From Halomonas sp. M20 (GTDB lineage Bacteria; Pseudomonadota; Gammaproteobacteria; Pseudomonadales; Halomonadaceae): 64,000 nt of DNA. The stretch's first letter is position 1; every line of letters begins with the position of its first letter. Made by a program: the position numbers and the translations under genes. The stretch spans positions 434,001-498,000 of the forward strand of contig NZ_JACNMQ010000001.1 in assembly GCF_020622265.1 (NCBI RefSeq), in the 5' to 3' direction. Below the pieces are notes generated by a model, which saw only the letters and a list, made by a program, of their open reading frames with translations, was not told the origin of the DNA and searched no databases. Shown piece by piece: positions 19,980-28,433 of this stretch.

Positions 19980-20057
19980 CTAGTTAACGTTAGTATTAGA
20001 CAAAACGTACTCATCAAAGCGTTGTCAGCGCTCGAAGTCAAGGTTGGCCTATCATGG

Positions 20058-21206
20058 CTAATCGGCGTCGATCTGTATCGATTGAATATAGCGCTCATGA
20101 CGCCGTGTTTTGTCCTTGACTCGCCCGACCAATTGACCGCAGGCCGCGTCGATGTCATCGCCCCGGGTCATGCGGATCGGTGCCGTATAGCCCAGGTCGT
20201 ACAGCCACTGCTGAAAGCGCATGGCCTGATTGCGGGAAGGCGTCTCGTAGCCGGAATGAGGAAAAGGATTGAAGGGAATCAGATTGATCTTGCAGGGCAG
20301 CTCCTTCAGTAGCGCTGCAAGCTGCTCGGCATGCGCCTGCTGATCGTTGACATCCTTGATCAGGGTATACTCGATGGTTACCACGCGTCGTTCGGCACCT
20401 TTCGCCAGGTAACGCTGGCAGGCATCCAGCAGGGCGCGGATATTGTACTTGCGATTGAGCGGGACCAATTCGTTACGCAATTCGTCATTGGCCGCGTGCA
20501 AGGAAATGGCCAGGCTCACGTCCAGTTCGTCCCCGAGCTTGTCGATCATGGGTACGACGCCAGAAGTCGATAGAGTGACGCGACGCTTGGAGAGCCCGTA
20601 GGCAGTGTCGTCGAGCATCAGCTTCATCGCCGGCACGACGTTATCGTAATTGAGCAGGGGCTCGCCCATGCCCATCATCACCACGTTGGTCACCGGGCGA
20701 CTGATGCCGTCCTTGCGTGGCCCGGCGCTGCGAGAGGCGACCCACACCTGACCGATGATCTCCGCCGCGGTCAGATTGCGTTGAAATCCCTGTTTGCCGG
20801 TGGAGCAGAAGCTGCAGTCCAGGGTGCAGCCAACCTGGGAGGAGACGCACAGCGTACGCCGGCTGCCGTTTTCCGAAGGGATCAGCACCGTTTCCACGTA
20901 GCTGCCTCCTTCGACCTCCAGCACCCATTTGCGCGTGCCGTCCTTTGATGCGCCTTCGTAGACCACGCTTGGTCCTTGTATTTCCGCTACTTCAGCCAAG
21001 CGTGTGCGCAGCGGCTTGGACAGGTTGGTCATGGCGTCGAAGTTGTCGCAGCCTTCGTGATGAATCCATTTCATCATTTGCGTTGCGCGAAACTTCTTTT
21101 CTCCGATGGAGACGAAGAACGCCTCCATCTGATCCCGGGAAAGGCCGAGCAGATTGGTGCGTTTAGCGTTCGAGGCAGGCGATGCGGAAGAGGCGAGTGC
21201 GGTCAT
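20058..21206 (-). CDS. rlmN: 23S rRNA (adenine(2503)-C2)/tRNA A37 methyltransferase RlmN
   Basis: 382 residues from ATG 21206. The radical SAM motif is [15 protein letters not shown] (CxxxCxxC). [12 protein letters not shown] and the late cysteine in [15 protein letters not shown] (intermediate-forming Cys) are present. RlmN methylates C2 of A2503 in 23S rRNA and A37 in a subset of tRNAs, affecting translational fidelity. The start is chosen by comparison with the family; the RBS is weak, and a longer frame to 21281 adds a non-homologous Arg-rich leader. Confidence 0.95.
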   Translation of the reverse strand: MTALASSASPASNAKRTNLLGLSRDQMEAFFVSIGEKKFRATQMMKWIHHEGCDNFDAMTNLSKPLRTRLAEVAEIQGPSVVYEGASKDGTRKWVLEVEGGSYVETVLIPSENGSRRTLCVSSQVGCTLDCSFCSTGKQGFQRNLTAAEIIGQVWVASRSAGPRKDGISRPVTNVVMMGMGEPLLNYDNVVPAMKLMLDDTAYGLSKRRVTLSTSGVVPMIDKLGDELDVSLAISLHAANDELRNELVPLNRKYNIRALLDACQRYLAKGAERRVVTIEYTLIKDVNDQQAHAEQLAALLKELPCKINLIPFNPFPHSGYETPSRNQAMRFQQWLYDLGYTAPIRMTRGDDIDAACGQLVGRVKDKTRRHERYIQSIQIDAD

Positions 21207-21277
21207 GGAGATATCGATACGTCGTGGAAAACGTCTTGAAGCAGAGAGCGGGGGCTGTGCGCCCCCGCGGCGTCGGA

Positions 21278-21706
21278 TCAACCGCGCGGGCAGATCTCGT
21301 CATTGCCGAAGAAGTAAGCCACTTCACGTTCGGCGGACTCAGGTGAATCGGAGCCATGAGCGGCATTGGCATCGATGGACTCGGCGAAATCCGCGCGAAT
21401 GGTGCCCGGTGCGGCTTCCTTAGGATTGGTGGCTCCCATCAGGTCGCGGTTCTTGGCGATGGCATCGTCACCTTCGAGCACCTGGATCATTACCGGGCCG
21501 GAGGTCATGAAGCCCACCAGATCGTTGAAGAATCCGCGTTCCTTGTGCTCGGCATAGAAACCTTCCGCCTGCGCCTTGGAAAGATGCTGCATCTTGGCAG
21601 CGACGATCTTGAGGCCGGCCTTCTCGAAACGGCTGTAAATCTCGCCAATCACATTCTTCGCGACGGCATCGGGCTTGATGATGGACAGGGTACGTTGATC
21701 AGCCAT
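21278..21706 (-). CDS. ndk: Nucleoside diphosphate kinase
   Basis: 142 residues, the standard length. It starts [20 protein letters not shown]. The phosphorylated histidine is H117 in [11 protein letters not shown], and the nucleotide site is RFEKAGLKI...FMTSGPV. GGAG lies 9 nt before ATG 21706; the open frame to 21913 is an artefact. It equilibrates nucleoside triphosphate pools. The gene has its own -10 TATAAT at 21818-21823 and a ~100-nt leader. Confidence 0.98.
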   Translation of the reverse strand: MADQRTLSIIKPDAVAKNVIGEIYSRFEKAGLKIVAAKMQHLSKAQAEGFYAEHKERGFFNDLVGFMTSGPVMIQVLEGDDAIAKNRDLMGATNPKEAAPGTIRADFAESIDANAAHGSDSPESAEREVAYFFGNDEICPRG

Positions 21707-21817
21707 TTCGTGTAACTCCATAAAGTGAACAGGATGTGGGGCAAAAGCACCGCAAACGCGGCGCGAAAGACATGATTCGATGATTGAACGTAGATTTGTC
21801 ATCGAAAAAATCGCGCC

Positions 21818-21823
21818 ATTATA
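21818..21823 (-). promoter_or_regulatory. Candidate -10 element for ndk
   Basis: A perfect TATAAT on the minus strand in the 176-bp gap between iscA and ndk. The best -35-like sequence is poor (TTGATG at a 20-bp spacing), so use of this site is uncertain. Confidence 0.4.
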
Positions 21824-21882
21824 GCGATTTGCTGCCAATAACGCATCAAGACATCCATGTCTGCAGCTGTATGCTGGCAGCC

Positions 21883-22209
21883 TTAAACGGTAAAGCTCTC
21901 GCCGCAGCCGCATTGATCCTTGACGTTGGGGTTGTTGAAGCGAAAGAAGCGATTGAGCCCCTCCGAAACATAGTCGACTTCACTGCCGTCAAGCATGGTC
22001 AACGCTTCTGGCGCGACGAATACCTTGGCGCCGTGTTCTTCAAACGCGACATCGTTGCTCGCTTTCTGGTCAGCAAAGTCGAGCACATAGCTGTAGCCGG
22101 AGCAGCCGCTGGGCTTGACGCTGACTCGTAGGCCGAGGCCGTGACCGCGCTCATCGAGCACTCGATGGATCTGCTCAGCGGCGGCGGGTGTAATCGAAAA
22201 CTGTGTCAT
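21883..22209 (-). CDS. iscA: A-type iron-sulfur carrier IscA
   Basis: 108 residues. The three A-type cluster-binding cysteines are C36 ([10 protein letters not shown]), C100 and C102 (DQCGCGESF). It carries and inserts Fe-S clusters into target apoproteins. A textbook AAGGAGG lies 5 nt before the ATG. It is 10 bp downstream of iscS with no iscU between them, unlike the canonical iscRSUA order. It could equally be called ErpA-like; the isc context favours IscA. Confidence 0.93.
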   Translation of the reverse strand: MTQFSITPAAAEQIHRVLDERGHGLGLRVSVKPSGCSGYSYVLDFADQKASNDVAFEEHGAKVFVAPEALTMLDGSEVDYVSEGLNRFFRFNNPNVKDQCGCGESFTV

Positions 22210-22219
22210 GAGAACCTCC

Positions 22220-23377
22220 TTAATGATGGGGCAGTGCGCTCAGCGCGTGCCGCAGCTCTACCAGCGCGGCATCGAGATCGGCGTCGGTGGTGAAACGCCC
22301 GAAGCTAAAACGGAGCGATGTCAGTGCCCGCGTTCGCGGTATACCGATGCCTTTCAATACATAGGACGGCTCGACGCTTGCAGAGTTGCAGGCCGAGCCG
22401 GTGGAAACGGCAATGCCTCTTAATGCCATCAACAGCGACTCCCCATCGATGCCCTCAAACGCAAGGTTGACGATGTTGGGTACCGAGACATCGACATGGG
22501 TGTTGCGATGGACGTTGTCAAGGTCTTCAAGCCCGTCGAGAAAGCGGGCGGCAAGACCGGCGATACGCGCCTGATCCGCTTCTCCTTCGCTCTTGGCCAA
22601 GGCAAAGGCCTCACCCATGCCGGCAATCTGGTGGGTCGGCAAGGTGCCGGAGCGCATGCCGCGCTCGTGACCGCCGCCATGGATCAACGCTTCGACACGA
22701 ATATCTGGGCTGCGGCGCACATAGAGCGCACCGATGCCCTTGGGGCCATAGGCCTTGTGACCCGACAGTGACATCAGATCGATGCCCTGGCGCTCTACAT
22801 CCAGTTCGATGCGTCCCGTTGCCTGGGCCGCGTCCACGTGGAAGGCGGCGCCGCGAGCGTGGACGACCTCAGACAGGGCCGCCAGGTCGTTGATGGCGCC
22901 GAGTTCGTTGTTGACCGCCATCAGCGACACCAGCACGGTATCGTCCCGCATCGCCTGGGCGAGCTTCCCAGGCGAGATGCGCCCATCAGGTTCCGGGGAC
23001 AGCCAGGTGACGTCGAACCCTTCCGCTTCCAGGGCGCTTGCGGTGTCGACGACGGCCTTGTGCTCGATACTCGAGGTGACAAGATGACGTCCTCGGCCAC
23101 GGTTGGCACGCATGAAGCCGGTCAGTGCCAGGTTATCCGCCTCGGTGGCGCCGGAGGTCCAGACAATTTCCCGAGGATCGGCATTGATCAGATCCGCCAC
23201 CTGACGACGAGCACCCTCCACGGTCTGCTCTGCCTGCCAGCCAAGCATGTGGCTACGAGAAGCCGGGTTGGCGAAGATGCCGTCCAGGGTCAAATGACGC
23301 GCCATGATGTCGGCGACCCGAGGATCGACCGGTGTCGTGGCGGCATAATCGAGATAGATGGAGGCAGTCGTGGCCAT
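22220..23377 (-). CDS. iscS: Cysteine desulfurase IscS, short C-terminus
   Basis: 385 residues from ATG 23377 (MATTASIYLDYAATTPVDP). The PLP lysine is K208 in LSGHKAYGPKGIGALY and the persulfide Cys is C330 in STGSACNSASVEPSYVL. It mobilises sulfur from cysteine for Fe-S clusters and thio-modifications. E. coli IscS has ~404 residues with a C-terminal extension used to dock IscU. Here the protein stops at ALSALPHH, about 20 residues earlier, and no iscU gene follows. The RBS is weak. Confidence 0.95.
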   Translation of the reverse strand: MATTASIYLDYAATTPVDPRVADIMARHLTLDGIFANPASRSHMLGWQAEQTVEGARRQVADLINADPREIVWTSGATEADNLALTGFMRANRGRGRHLVTSSIEHKAVVDTASALEAEGFDVTWLSPEPDGRISPGKLAQAMRDDTVLVSLMAVNNELGAINDLAALSEVVHARGAAFHVDAAQATGRIELDVERQGIDLMSLSGHKAYGPKGIGALYVRRSPDIRVEALIHGGGHERGMRSGTLPTHQIAGMGEAFALAKSEGEADQARIAGLAARFLDGLEDLDNVHRNTHVDVSVPNIVNLAFEGIDGESLLMALRGIAVSTGSACNSASVEPSYVLKGIGIPRTRALTSLRFSFGRFTTDADLDAALVELRHALSALPHH

Positions 23378-23402
23378 GAGCGTATTTGTCGTCCTGGAAC
23401 AA

Positions 23403-23867
23403 TTAGAGTGTATCGATGACGATCGTATCAGTCGTGAGCCGTTGCCGAGCGGCAATGCTACGCACTTCATGGCGATCGATCAGGTCCGCCAGAGACACGC
23501 CATCGAGAAAGCCATGAATCTCGTCGGAGAGTTCGCTCCATAGATGGTGGGTCAGGCAGGTATGGCCTGCTTGGCAATCCGCCATTCCCTGACAGCGAGT
23601 CACATCCACGGATTCATCCACGGCATCGATGACTCGGGCGACGGAGACCTGCCCCGGTGCCACGGCCAGTCGATAACCGCCGCCAGGACCGCGCACGCTG
23701 GTCACCAGCATGGCGCGACGCAGCCGAGCGAACAGCTGCTCGAGATAGGACAGCGAAATATCCTGACGCCGGGAAATATCCGCCAGGCTGACCGGGCGTT
23801 GACTGGCGTGCAGAGCCAGATCGAGCATGGCGGTGACGGCGTAGCGTCCTTTCGTGGTCAAGCGCAT
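23403..23867 (-). CDS. iscR: Rrf2-type Fe-S cluster regulator IscR
   Basis: 154 residues. The N-terminal winged helix starts [20 protein letters not shown]. The [2Fe-2S] ligands are C92, C98, C104 with H107 ([20 protein letters not shown]), exactly the IscR spacing. IscR senses cluster status and usually represses its own isc operon in the holo form. iscS starts 25 bp downstream. A good sigma-70 promoter is present upstream at 23972-24000; no convincing IscR operator could be assigned by eye. Confidence 0.95.
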   Translation of the reverse strand: MRLTTKGRYAVTAMLDLALHASQRPVSLADISRRQDISLSYLEQLFARLRRAMLVTSVRGPGGGYRLAVAPGQVSVARVIDAVDESVDVTRCQGMADCQAGHTCLTHHLWSELSDEIHGFLDGVSLADLIDRHEVRSIAARQRLTTDTIVIDTL

Positions 23868-23971
23868 AGAGTGTCAGACGCGAAAATCAATCAGATGAGT
23901 GACGATAAACAGCCAAAAGACCGGGCCCAGTCAGCGGTATTTCATGTGCCACTCGACCTTGGATAGCGTTC

Positions 23972-24000
23972 ATTATGAGAAAACCCAGTAGAATGGTCAA
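23972..24000 (-). promoter_or_regulatory. Sigma-70 promoter of iscR-iscS-iscA
   Basis: Minus strand TTGACC (23995-24000), a 17-bp spacer and CATAAT (23972-23977). The predicted transcription start is about 100 nt upstream of the iscR ATG. Confidence 0.65.
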
Positions 24001-24060
24001 CAATTGCCGCTGCACTGCTCAGTGGCTACTTGCGGTTTGATGCGAAATGGCTGATGGCGG

Positions 24061-24945
24061 TCAAGAGGTCGCCGAAGGGTCCTGGGAGTCTGAAAAATCA
24101 TTCTCATCGGCAGACCCTGTTCGTTGCTTCGACGAGGTTTTCTGAATGGGCGGACAAGCGCTGTCGACCTCCTCGAGAACGCCGGCGAAATCCTCGTTTC
24201 GCAGTTCCGGGAGCTGCCCCGAACGATAGCTTGCATCGAGCTTGCGCAAGGTGGCGCACATGATCTCGATACGCTGGTCCACCGCATGCATGTGATCGAG
24301 CATGGCCTGCATCGAGTGAGCCACCGGGTCGGGCATGTCCTGACTCACGCCATAAGCGTCGAAGCCGAATTTCTGGCGCATCGCCTCGCGGCGTTCCGGG
24401 TCGAAGGCAGGTTCTTCCTCCACATCCGGCTCGGCGCGCTTGACGATCTTGCCCGGTATGCCGACCACCGTGGCGCCGGCAGGCACCGCCTTGGTGACCA
24501 CCGCGTTGGAGCCTATCTTGGCGCCGGCGCCAACGGTGAAAGGGCCGAGAATTTTGGCCCCGGCGCCCACGATCACGCCATCTTCAAGCGTGGGGTGGCG
24601 CTTGCCTTTGTTCCAACTGGTGCCGCCAAGGGTGACCCCTTGATAAAGAGTGACATCGTCGCCGACCTCGGCGGTTTCGCCGATGACCACCCCCAGGCCA
24701 TGATCGATGAAAAAGCGACGACCAATCGTTGCGCCAGGGTGAATCTCGATGCCGGTCAGCCAGCGAAACAGTGTCGACAAGGTGCGCGCCAGCCACTTGA
24801 GATTCTTGTGCCATAGCCAGTGGCTCAAGCGATGAGCGAGCAGCGCATGTAGCCCCGGATAGTTGGTCAGCACTTCGAACACATTGCGGGCTGCCGGGTC
24901 ACGCGCGAATACGCTATTGATATCTTCTCGCAGGCGGCTGAGCAT
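24061..24945 (-). CDS. cysE: Serine O-acetyltransferase CysE
   Basis: 294 residues. The left-handed beta-helix (hexapeptide repeats) includes [36 protein letters not shown] and [18 protein letters not shown]; the His of FIDHG is catalytic. It makes O-acetylserine, the cysteine precursor, from serine and acetyl-CoA. The cysE-iscR-iscS neighbourhood, also seen in Azotobacter-type isc loci, links cysteine supply to sulfur mobilisation. The C-terminal ~100 residues are a charged extension beyond the catalytic core. Confidence 0.95.
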   Translation of the reverse strand: MLSRLREDINSVFARDPAARNVFEVLTNYPGLHALLAHRLSHWLWHKNLKWLARTLSTLFRWLTGIEIHPGATIGRRFFIDHGLGVVIGETAEVGDDVTLYQGVTLGGTSWNKGKRHPTLEDGVIVGAGAKILGPFTVGAGAKIGSNAVVTKAVPAGATVVGIPGKIVKRAEPDVEEEPAFDPERREAMRQKFGFDAYGVSQDMPDPVAHSMQAMLDHMHAVDQRIEIMCATLRKLDASYRSGQLPELRNEDFAGVLEEVDSACPPIQKTSSKQRTGSADENDFSDSQDPSATS

Positions 24946-25059
24946 GAAGCAATCCTTGTATGGGGCTGGTCGGCATTCGGCTGCCGCAGCACGTCAATTC
25001 TTCATTATTGGGATGCGATGGCAGCCCTGCAAGGGTCAGTTGGCATCGGTGTGAGGCTG

Positions 25060-25857
25060 TCAGCGAAGGTTGTTTGCCTTTTTCTCCATGGCGGTCAGGA
25101 TGCCGCGCAGGATGCTGATTTCCATTTGATCCGGCCGGGCGCGCAGGTACAGACGGCGCAAGCGGGCCATCAGTTGGCGGGGTTTTGCAGGGTCATGAAA
25201 CTCGACGGCGATCAAGGCGCGCTCCAAGTGCTCGAAGAAACGCTCCAGGTCTGCGTGGCTGGCCAAAGGGCTGTCCCATTCGAGCCCGAAGTGAGCAGGC
25301 TCCTTGTCGATTCCAGGTTCTTCATTCGGCCCCAGCGGAGCGTCTTGCAGCCAGGCCTGGCGGCACTCATAGGCCAGTACCTGCACCGCTGCCGCCAGGT
25401 TCAGCGAGCTGAAGTCCGGGTTGGCAGGAATGTTCACGTGACGATGACAGCGCTGCAACTCCTCGTTGGTCAGGCCGCTGTCTTCACGGCCAAACACTAG
25501 CGCCACCCGAGCTTCCTGGGATGACAGTTCACTGGCAAGAGTGTTGCTCAACTGGCGCGGTGTGAACATTGGCCAGGGCAGGGTGCGCGAACGTGCGCTG
25601 GCGCCCACGACCAGGGTGGCATCCGCTACCGCGTCGTCGAGAGAGGCATGCACGGGCGCGACGGCGACCAGCGCATCCGCACCCGAGGCGCGGGAAATGG
25701 CCTCGCTGGTACGCACTTCGCAACGGGGTGCGACCAAGGCCAGATCCGTGAGCCCCATATTCTTCATCGCCCGGGCGACACCGCCGATGTTGCCAGGATG
25801 GCTAGTGCCGATGAGAACGATGCGTAGTTGGTCGAGAGAGAAGGGGTGATCGTGCAT
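25060..25857 (-). CDS. trmJ: tRNA (cytidine/uridine(32)-2'-O)-methyltransferase TrmJ
   Basis: About 265 residues. The SPOUT methyltransferase core includes LRIVLIGTSHPGNIGGVARAM, LVFGREDSGLTNEELQRCH and NIPANPDFSSLNLAAAVQVL, the trefoil-knot SAM site. It methylates the 2'-OH of nucleotide 32 in several tRNAs. The start is uncertain: ATG at 25857 (MHDHPFSLDQ) or 25869, neither with a good RBS. It is divergent from suhB, and in relatives sits beside it and cysE. Confidence 0.92.
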   Translation of the reverse strand: MHDHPFSLDQLRIVLIGTSHPGNIGGVARAMKNMGLTDLALVAPRCEVRTSEAISRASGADALVAVAPVHASLDDAVADATLVVGASARSRTLPWPMFTPRQLSNTLASELSSQEARVALVFGREDSGLTNEELQRCHRHVNIPANPDFSSLNLAAAVQVLAYECRQAWLQDAPLGPNEEPGIDKEPAHFGLEWDSPLASHADLERFFEHLERALIAVEFHDPAKPRQLMARLRRLYLRARPDQMEISILRGILTAMEKKANNLR

Positions 25858-26009
25858 GTCAGGGGCCATTGGGATGTCGAAGCGAATTCCGCGCAGTCTA
25901 TCACGGCGGCGCTCGGTGACGATGCCGACGGATTCTCGTGGCCTGAAATACGACTTTTTGCTAGGATACAGGCGTTCTTTAACAGTCATCGACTCCTCAA
26001 GGCCCGATC

Positions 26010-26804
26010 ATGCATCCGATGGTCCAATTTGCGCTGCGTGCAGCACGCAGCGCCGCCGAACAATTCCTACGTGTTCGTGAGCGAATAGAAAGCGCGCATG
26101 AAGATTACGATATTCAAGGTTTGCTCGAAGATACCGGGCGCAATGCCGAAACATTGATCGTCCGTCAGCTGGCCCGTGGCTACCCGCAACATGGCGTCGT
26201 GGGCCGCTTCACTCCCCATCGCGATGGCAAGGATGAAGGCCGCGATATTCTCTGGAAGATCGAGCCCTTTCACGGTTATTCCAATCTCGGCGTGGCCGGC
26301 GAGGCCTTCGCCTTGTCTCTGGTCTGCCTAGTTAAGGGTCGGCCTGAACATGCGATCGTCATCTGTCCTTTCAACGACGATGAATATCTGGCCAGCCGAG
26401 GCCGGGGTGCTCAGCACAACGGCAAGCGTATTCGCGTGAGCAAGGCAAACCAGGTGAGCAATATCCGTGTTGCCATGGGCCTGCCGGAAAGCGAGCTGCG
26501 CCCACGTCATCTACCCACCTACCTGCATCTGGTGCAGCGTCTTGGCCCTCAGATTGATACGCTGACTGCCACGGGCTGCCCGCTGTTGGACATCGCCGAG
26601 ATGGCTGCCGGACGCGCCGACGCTGTCGTAGTGCTTGGGCTCGAAGAGCAGGACAGCCAGGTGGGAACGCTGCTGCTTAAGGAAGCAGGCGCCTTGATGG
26701 GCGGTCCGGACGGTACACCCAGCGTGAGCGTCGAAGGCAACTTGATGGCTGCCGGGCCACGGTTGTACAAGTCGATGGTGCAGCTGTTAAAAGCCTCAGC
26801 CTGA
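26010..26804 (+). CDS. suhB: SuhB / inositol monophosphatase homologue with degenerate active site
   Basis: 264 residues, alignable throughout with SuhB: MHPMVQFALRAARSAAEQF at the start, then RGYPQHGVV, SRGRGAQHNGKRIRVS and LDIAEMAAGRADA. The catalytic metal motifs are changed. The usual EES(G/A) at ~67 reads GRFTPHRD, DPLDGTTNF reads EPFHGYSN (residues 85-92), and WDFAAG reads QDSQVG. At least two Mg2+ ligands are lost, so phosphatase activity is unlikely. E. coli SuhB also acts non-catalytically in rRNA transcription antitermination with Nus factors, and this copy may keep only that role (inference). It is followed by a strong terminator. Confidence 0.88.
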   Translation: MHPMVQFALRAARSAAEQFLRVRERIESAHEDYDIQGLLEDTGRNAETLIVRQLARGYPQHGVVGRFTPHRDGKDEGRDILWKIEPFHGYSNLGVAGEAFALSLVCLVKGRPEHAIVICPFNDDEYLASRGRGAQHNGKRIRVSKANQVSNIRVAMGLPESELRPRHLPTYLHLVQRLGPQIDTLTATGCPLLDIAEMAAGRADAVVVLGLEEQDSQVGTLLLKEAGALMGGPDGTPSVSVEGNLMAAGPRLYKSMVQLLKASA

Positions 26805-26831
26805 AAACGCTCTGAAACGGACGTATCCAAT

Positions 26832-26861
26832 AAAATCCCCGCTTGATAAGCGGGGATTTTT
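26832..26861. terminator. Strong bidirectional terminator after suhB
   Basis: A perfect 11-bp stem AAAATCCCCGC/GCGGGGATTTT (26832-26842 and 26850-26860) with a 7-nt loop and T-run. The flanking A/T runs let it work on both strands, for suhB and for the convergent MBL gene. Confidence 0.85.
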
Positions 26862-26906
26862 GCGTTCAAGACTTTATGACGTTAGTGCTAGCTATTACCC
26901 GGCATC

Positions 26907-27635
26907 TCAACGTTCATGGGTGCGCAGCCAGTCATCGATCATGGCGTGCAAGTGTGTTCCCGAGAAGCTGGGAAAATGTCCGCCGTGTATGGTGCGAGCC
27001 GGTAATGCCCGCAAGCGCCGCATGCTGGCAGCATAGTCGCTCAAGTTGCTGTGCCAGGTATCTTCGATCAATGGCCCGTCGTAGATCAGATCCCCCGAAA
27101 TCAAGGTAGCGGTCGCGGCTTCCCATAGGGCGATGCCGCCCGGGGAGTGGCCCGGGGTATGAATGACTTCGAAGCGTCGGTCGCCAAGATCGAAGACATC
27201 GCCATCCTCGAGCAGCTCGATTCGGCGCGGTGGCTCGATCTTGTAGTGATGATATTCAAAAGGCGCAGGGGGCAGCGCCTCGAACATCTCGTCACCGAGA
27301 AAGTCTTCTGCCAGGGTGCGCTTTCGATCCGGCGAGGCGAGTATGTCTGCTTCATGTGCATGCACATGGCAGCGATCGAACTCGCTGACGGCGCCGATAT
27401 GATCGAAATGGGTATGACTGGCGACGGCGAGCAGGTCTCGCTCGCTGAGTAGCGGCACCTGGCGGCGCAAGGGTACCGCTCCCAGACCGAAATCGACCAG
27501 CAGATCGCGATCACGACCCCGTACATGCCAAAGGTTGCAGCGAAAGAAAGGCCGAATCCAGGGCTCGTCGATCAGCGTGATGCCATCGGCCAAGGCCTGG
27601 GTGCGATACCATTTATCGGCGGCGATGCGGATCAT
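26907..27635 (-). CDS. Metallo-beta-lactamase-fold hydrolase
   Basis: 242 residues. Zinc ligands of the MBL fold are HTHFDH (residues 74-79), the His of TPGHSPGG (H163), D182 in SGDLIYDG and a late His in IHGGHFPS. The substrate cannot be named; glyoxalase II-like or lactonase-like activities use the same fold. It is 33 bp downstream of the carbon-nitrogen hydrolase gene, so it is probably the last gene of the sigma-54 driven nitrogen-scavenging operon. Confidence 0.85.
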   Translation of the reverse strand: MIRIAADKWYRTQALADGITLIDEPWIRPFFRCNLWHVRGRDRDLLVDFGLGAVPLRRQVPLLSERDLLAVASHTHFDHIGAVSEFDRCHVHAHEADILASPDRKRTLAEDFLGDEMFEALPPAPFEYHHYKIEPPRRIELLEDGDVFDLGDRRFEVIHTPGHSPGGIALWEAATATLISGDLIYDGPLIEDTWHSNLSDYAASMRRLRALPARTIHGGHFPSFSGTHLHAMIDDWLRTHER

Positions 27636-27668
27636 GATCAGCTCTTCCTCTTTTGCGGACAGGTGTTC

Positions 27669-28433
27669 TCAAGAACGCAGGTCCTTCAAGTAATCCTGGG
27701 CCTGTCGGCTCGTATCGATAGCGGAAAAGTCCAGCTCGGCGATTAGTGTGCCTGAAGCTTCGCCAAGCTGACCGAGCACCTCGCCGTCAGGGCCGGCAAT
27801 GATACTGTTGCCGCAATAATGCAGCGCGTCCTCTTGGCCGGCGCGGTTCGCGCAGGCGACGAAGCACTGGTTGTCCATGGCTCTGGCACGAATCTGTAGC
27901 CGCTGACGAGAGGCGTTCGGATGCATGTTGGCCGTCGGTGAGACGATCAGCTGCGCGCCCTGACCTGTAAGCGTCCGTGAGATTTCCGGGAACTCGTTGT
28001 CGTAGCAGATCATCAGGCCTATGCGCCCAAGTCGGGTATCGAGCACGCAGTACTCATCGCCCGGGCGAAAGTGTTCATGTTCGCGATCCCATAGCTGGCG
28101 CTTGCGATAGGCGCCAAGTTGGGTGCCTCTGTCGTCTAGCATCACCGCCGTATTGTACAGGGTGCCTTGGGAGTCGCGTTCTGCCATGCCAAAGGCGATG
28201 TATATGCCGAAGCGCCGAGCGAAATCGGCAACTGCCTGACACAAGGGGCCGTCGAGTGGCTCCGCGAACGTCGCGAGCCGGTCAAAAATGTTGTAACCGG
28301 TCAGGGCCAGTTCCGGCAAAACCAATAGCTCGACCTTGCTGGCGATGGCCTGCCGACACAGCATCTCGAGCGTTGCCAAGTTTGCTTTTACATCGAAACG
28401 CGCCGGCGCCGTTTGAGCGAGCATCATTTTCAT
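27669..28433 (-). CDS. Carbon-nitrogen hydrolase (nitrilase superfamily amidase)
   Basis: 254 residues from ATG 28433 (MKMMLAQTAPARFDVKANL), with AGAGG 7 nt upstream and an ATGA overlap with the permease stop codon. The catalytic triad is Glu41 (LPELALTGYN), Lys111 (YRKRQLW) and Cys143 (LMICYDNEFPE). Family members hydrolyse omega-amides, N-carbamoyl amines or small amides. Its place behind a ureohydrolase and permease suggests it acts on the same or a downstream amide/amine nitrogen compound; the substrate is unknown. The frame stays open far upstream, but that stretch is antisense-like noise inside the permease gene. Confidence 0.9.
   Translation of the reverse strand: MKMMLAQTAPARFDVKANLATLEMLCRQAIASKVELLVLPELALTGYNIFDRLATFAEPLDGPLCQAVADFARRFGIYIAFGMAERDSQGTLYNTAVMLDDRGTQLGAYRKRQLWDREHEHFRPGDEYCVLDTRLGRIGLMICYDNEFPEISRTLTGQGAQLIVSPTANMHPNASRQRLQIRARAMDNQCFVACANRAGQEDALHYCGNSIIAGPDGEVLGQLGEASGTLIAELDFSAIDTSRQAQDYLKDLRS

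Noticed and set aside
23905-23955. IscR-type operator near ATACCGCTGACTGGGC upstream of iscR
   Set aside because: It resembles half of a type 1 IscR site but needs a two-base insertion and the other half does not match.
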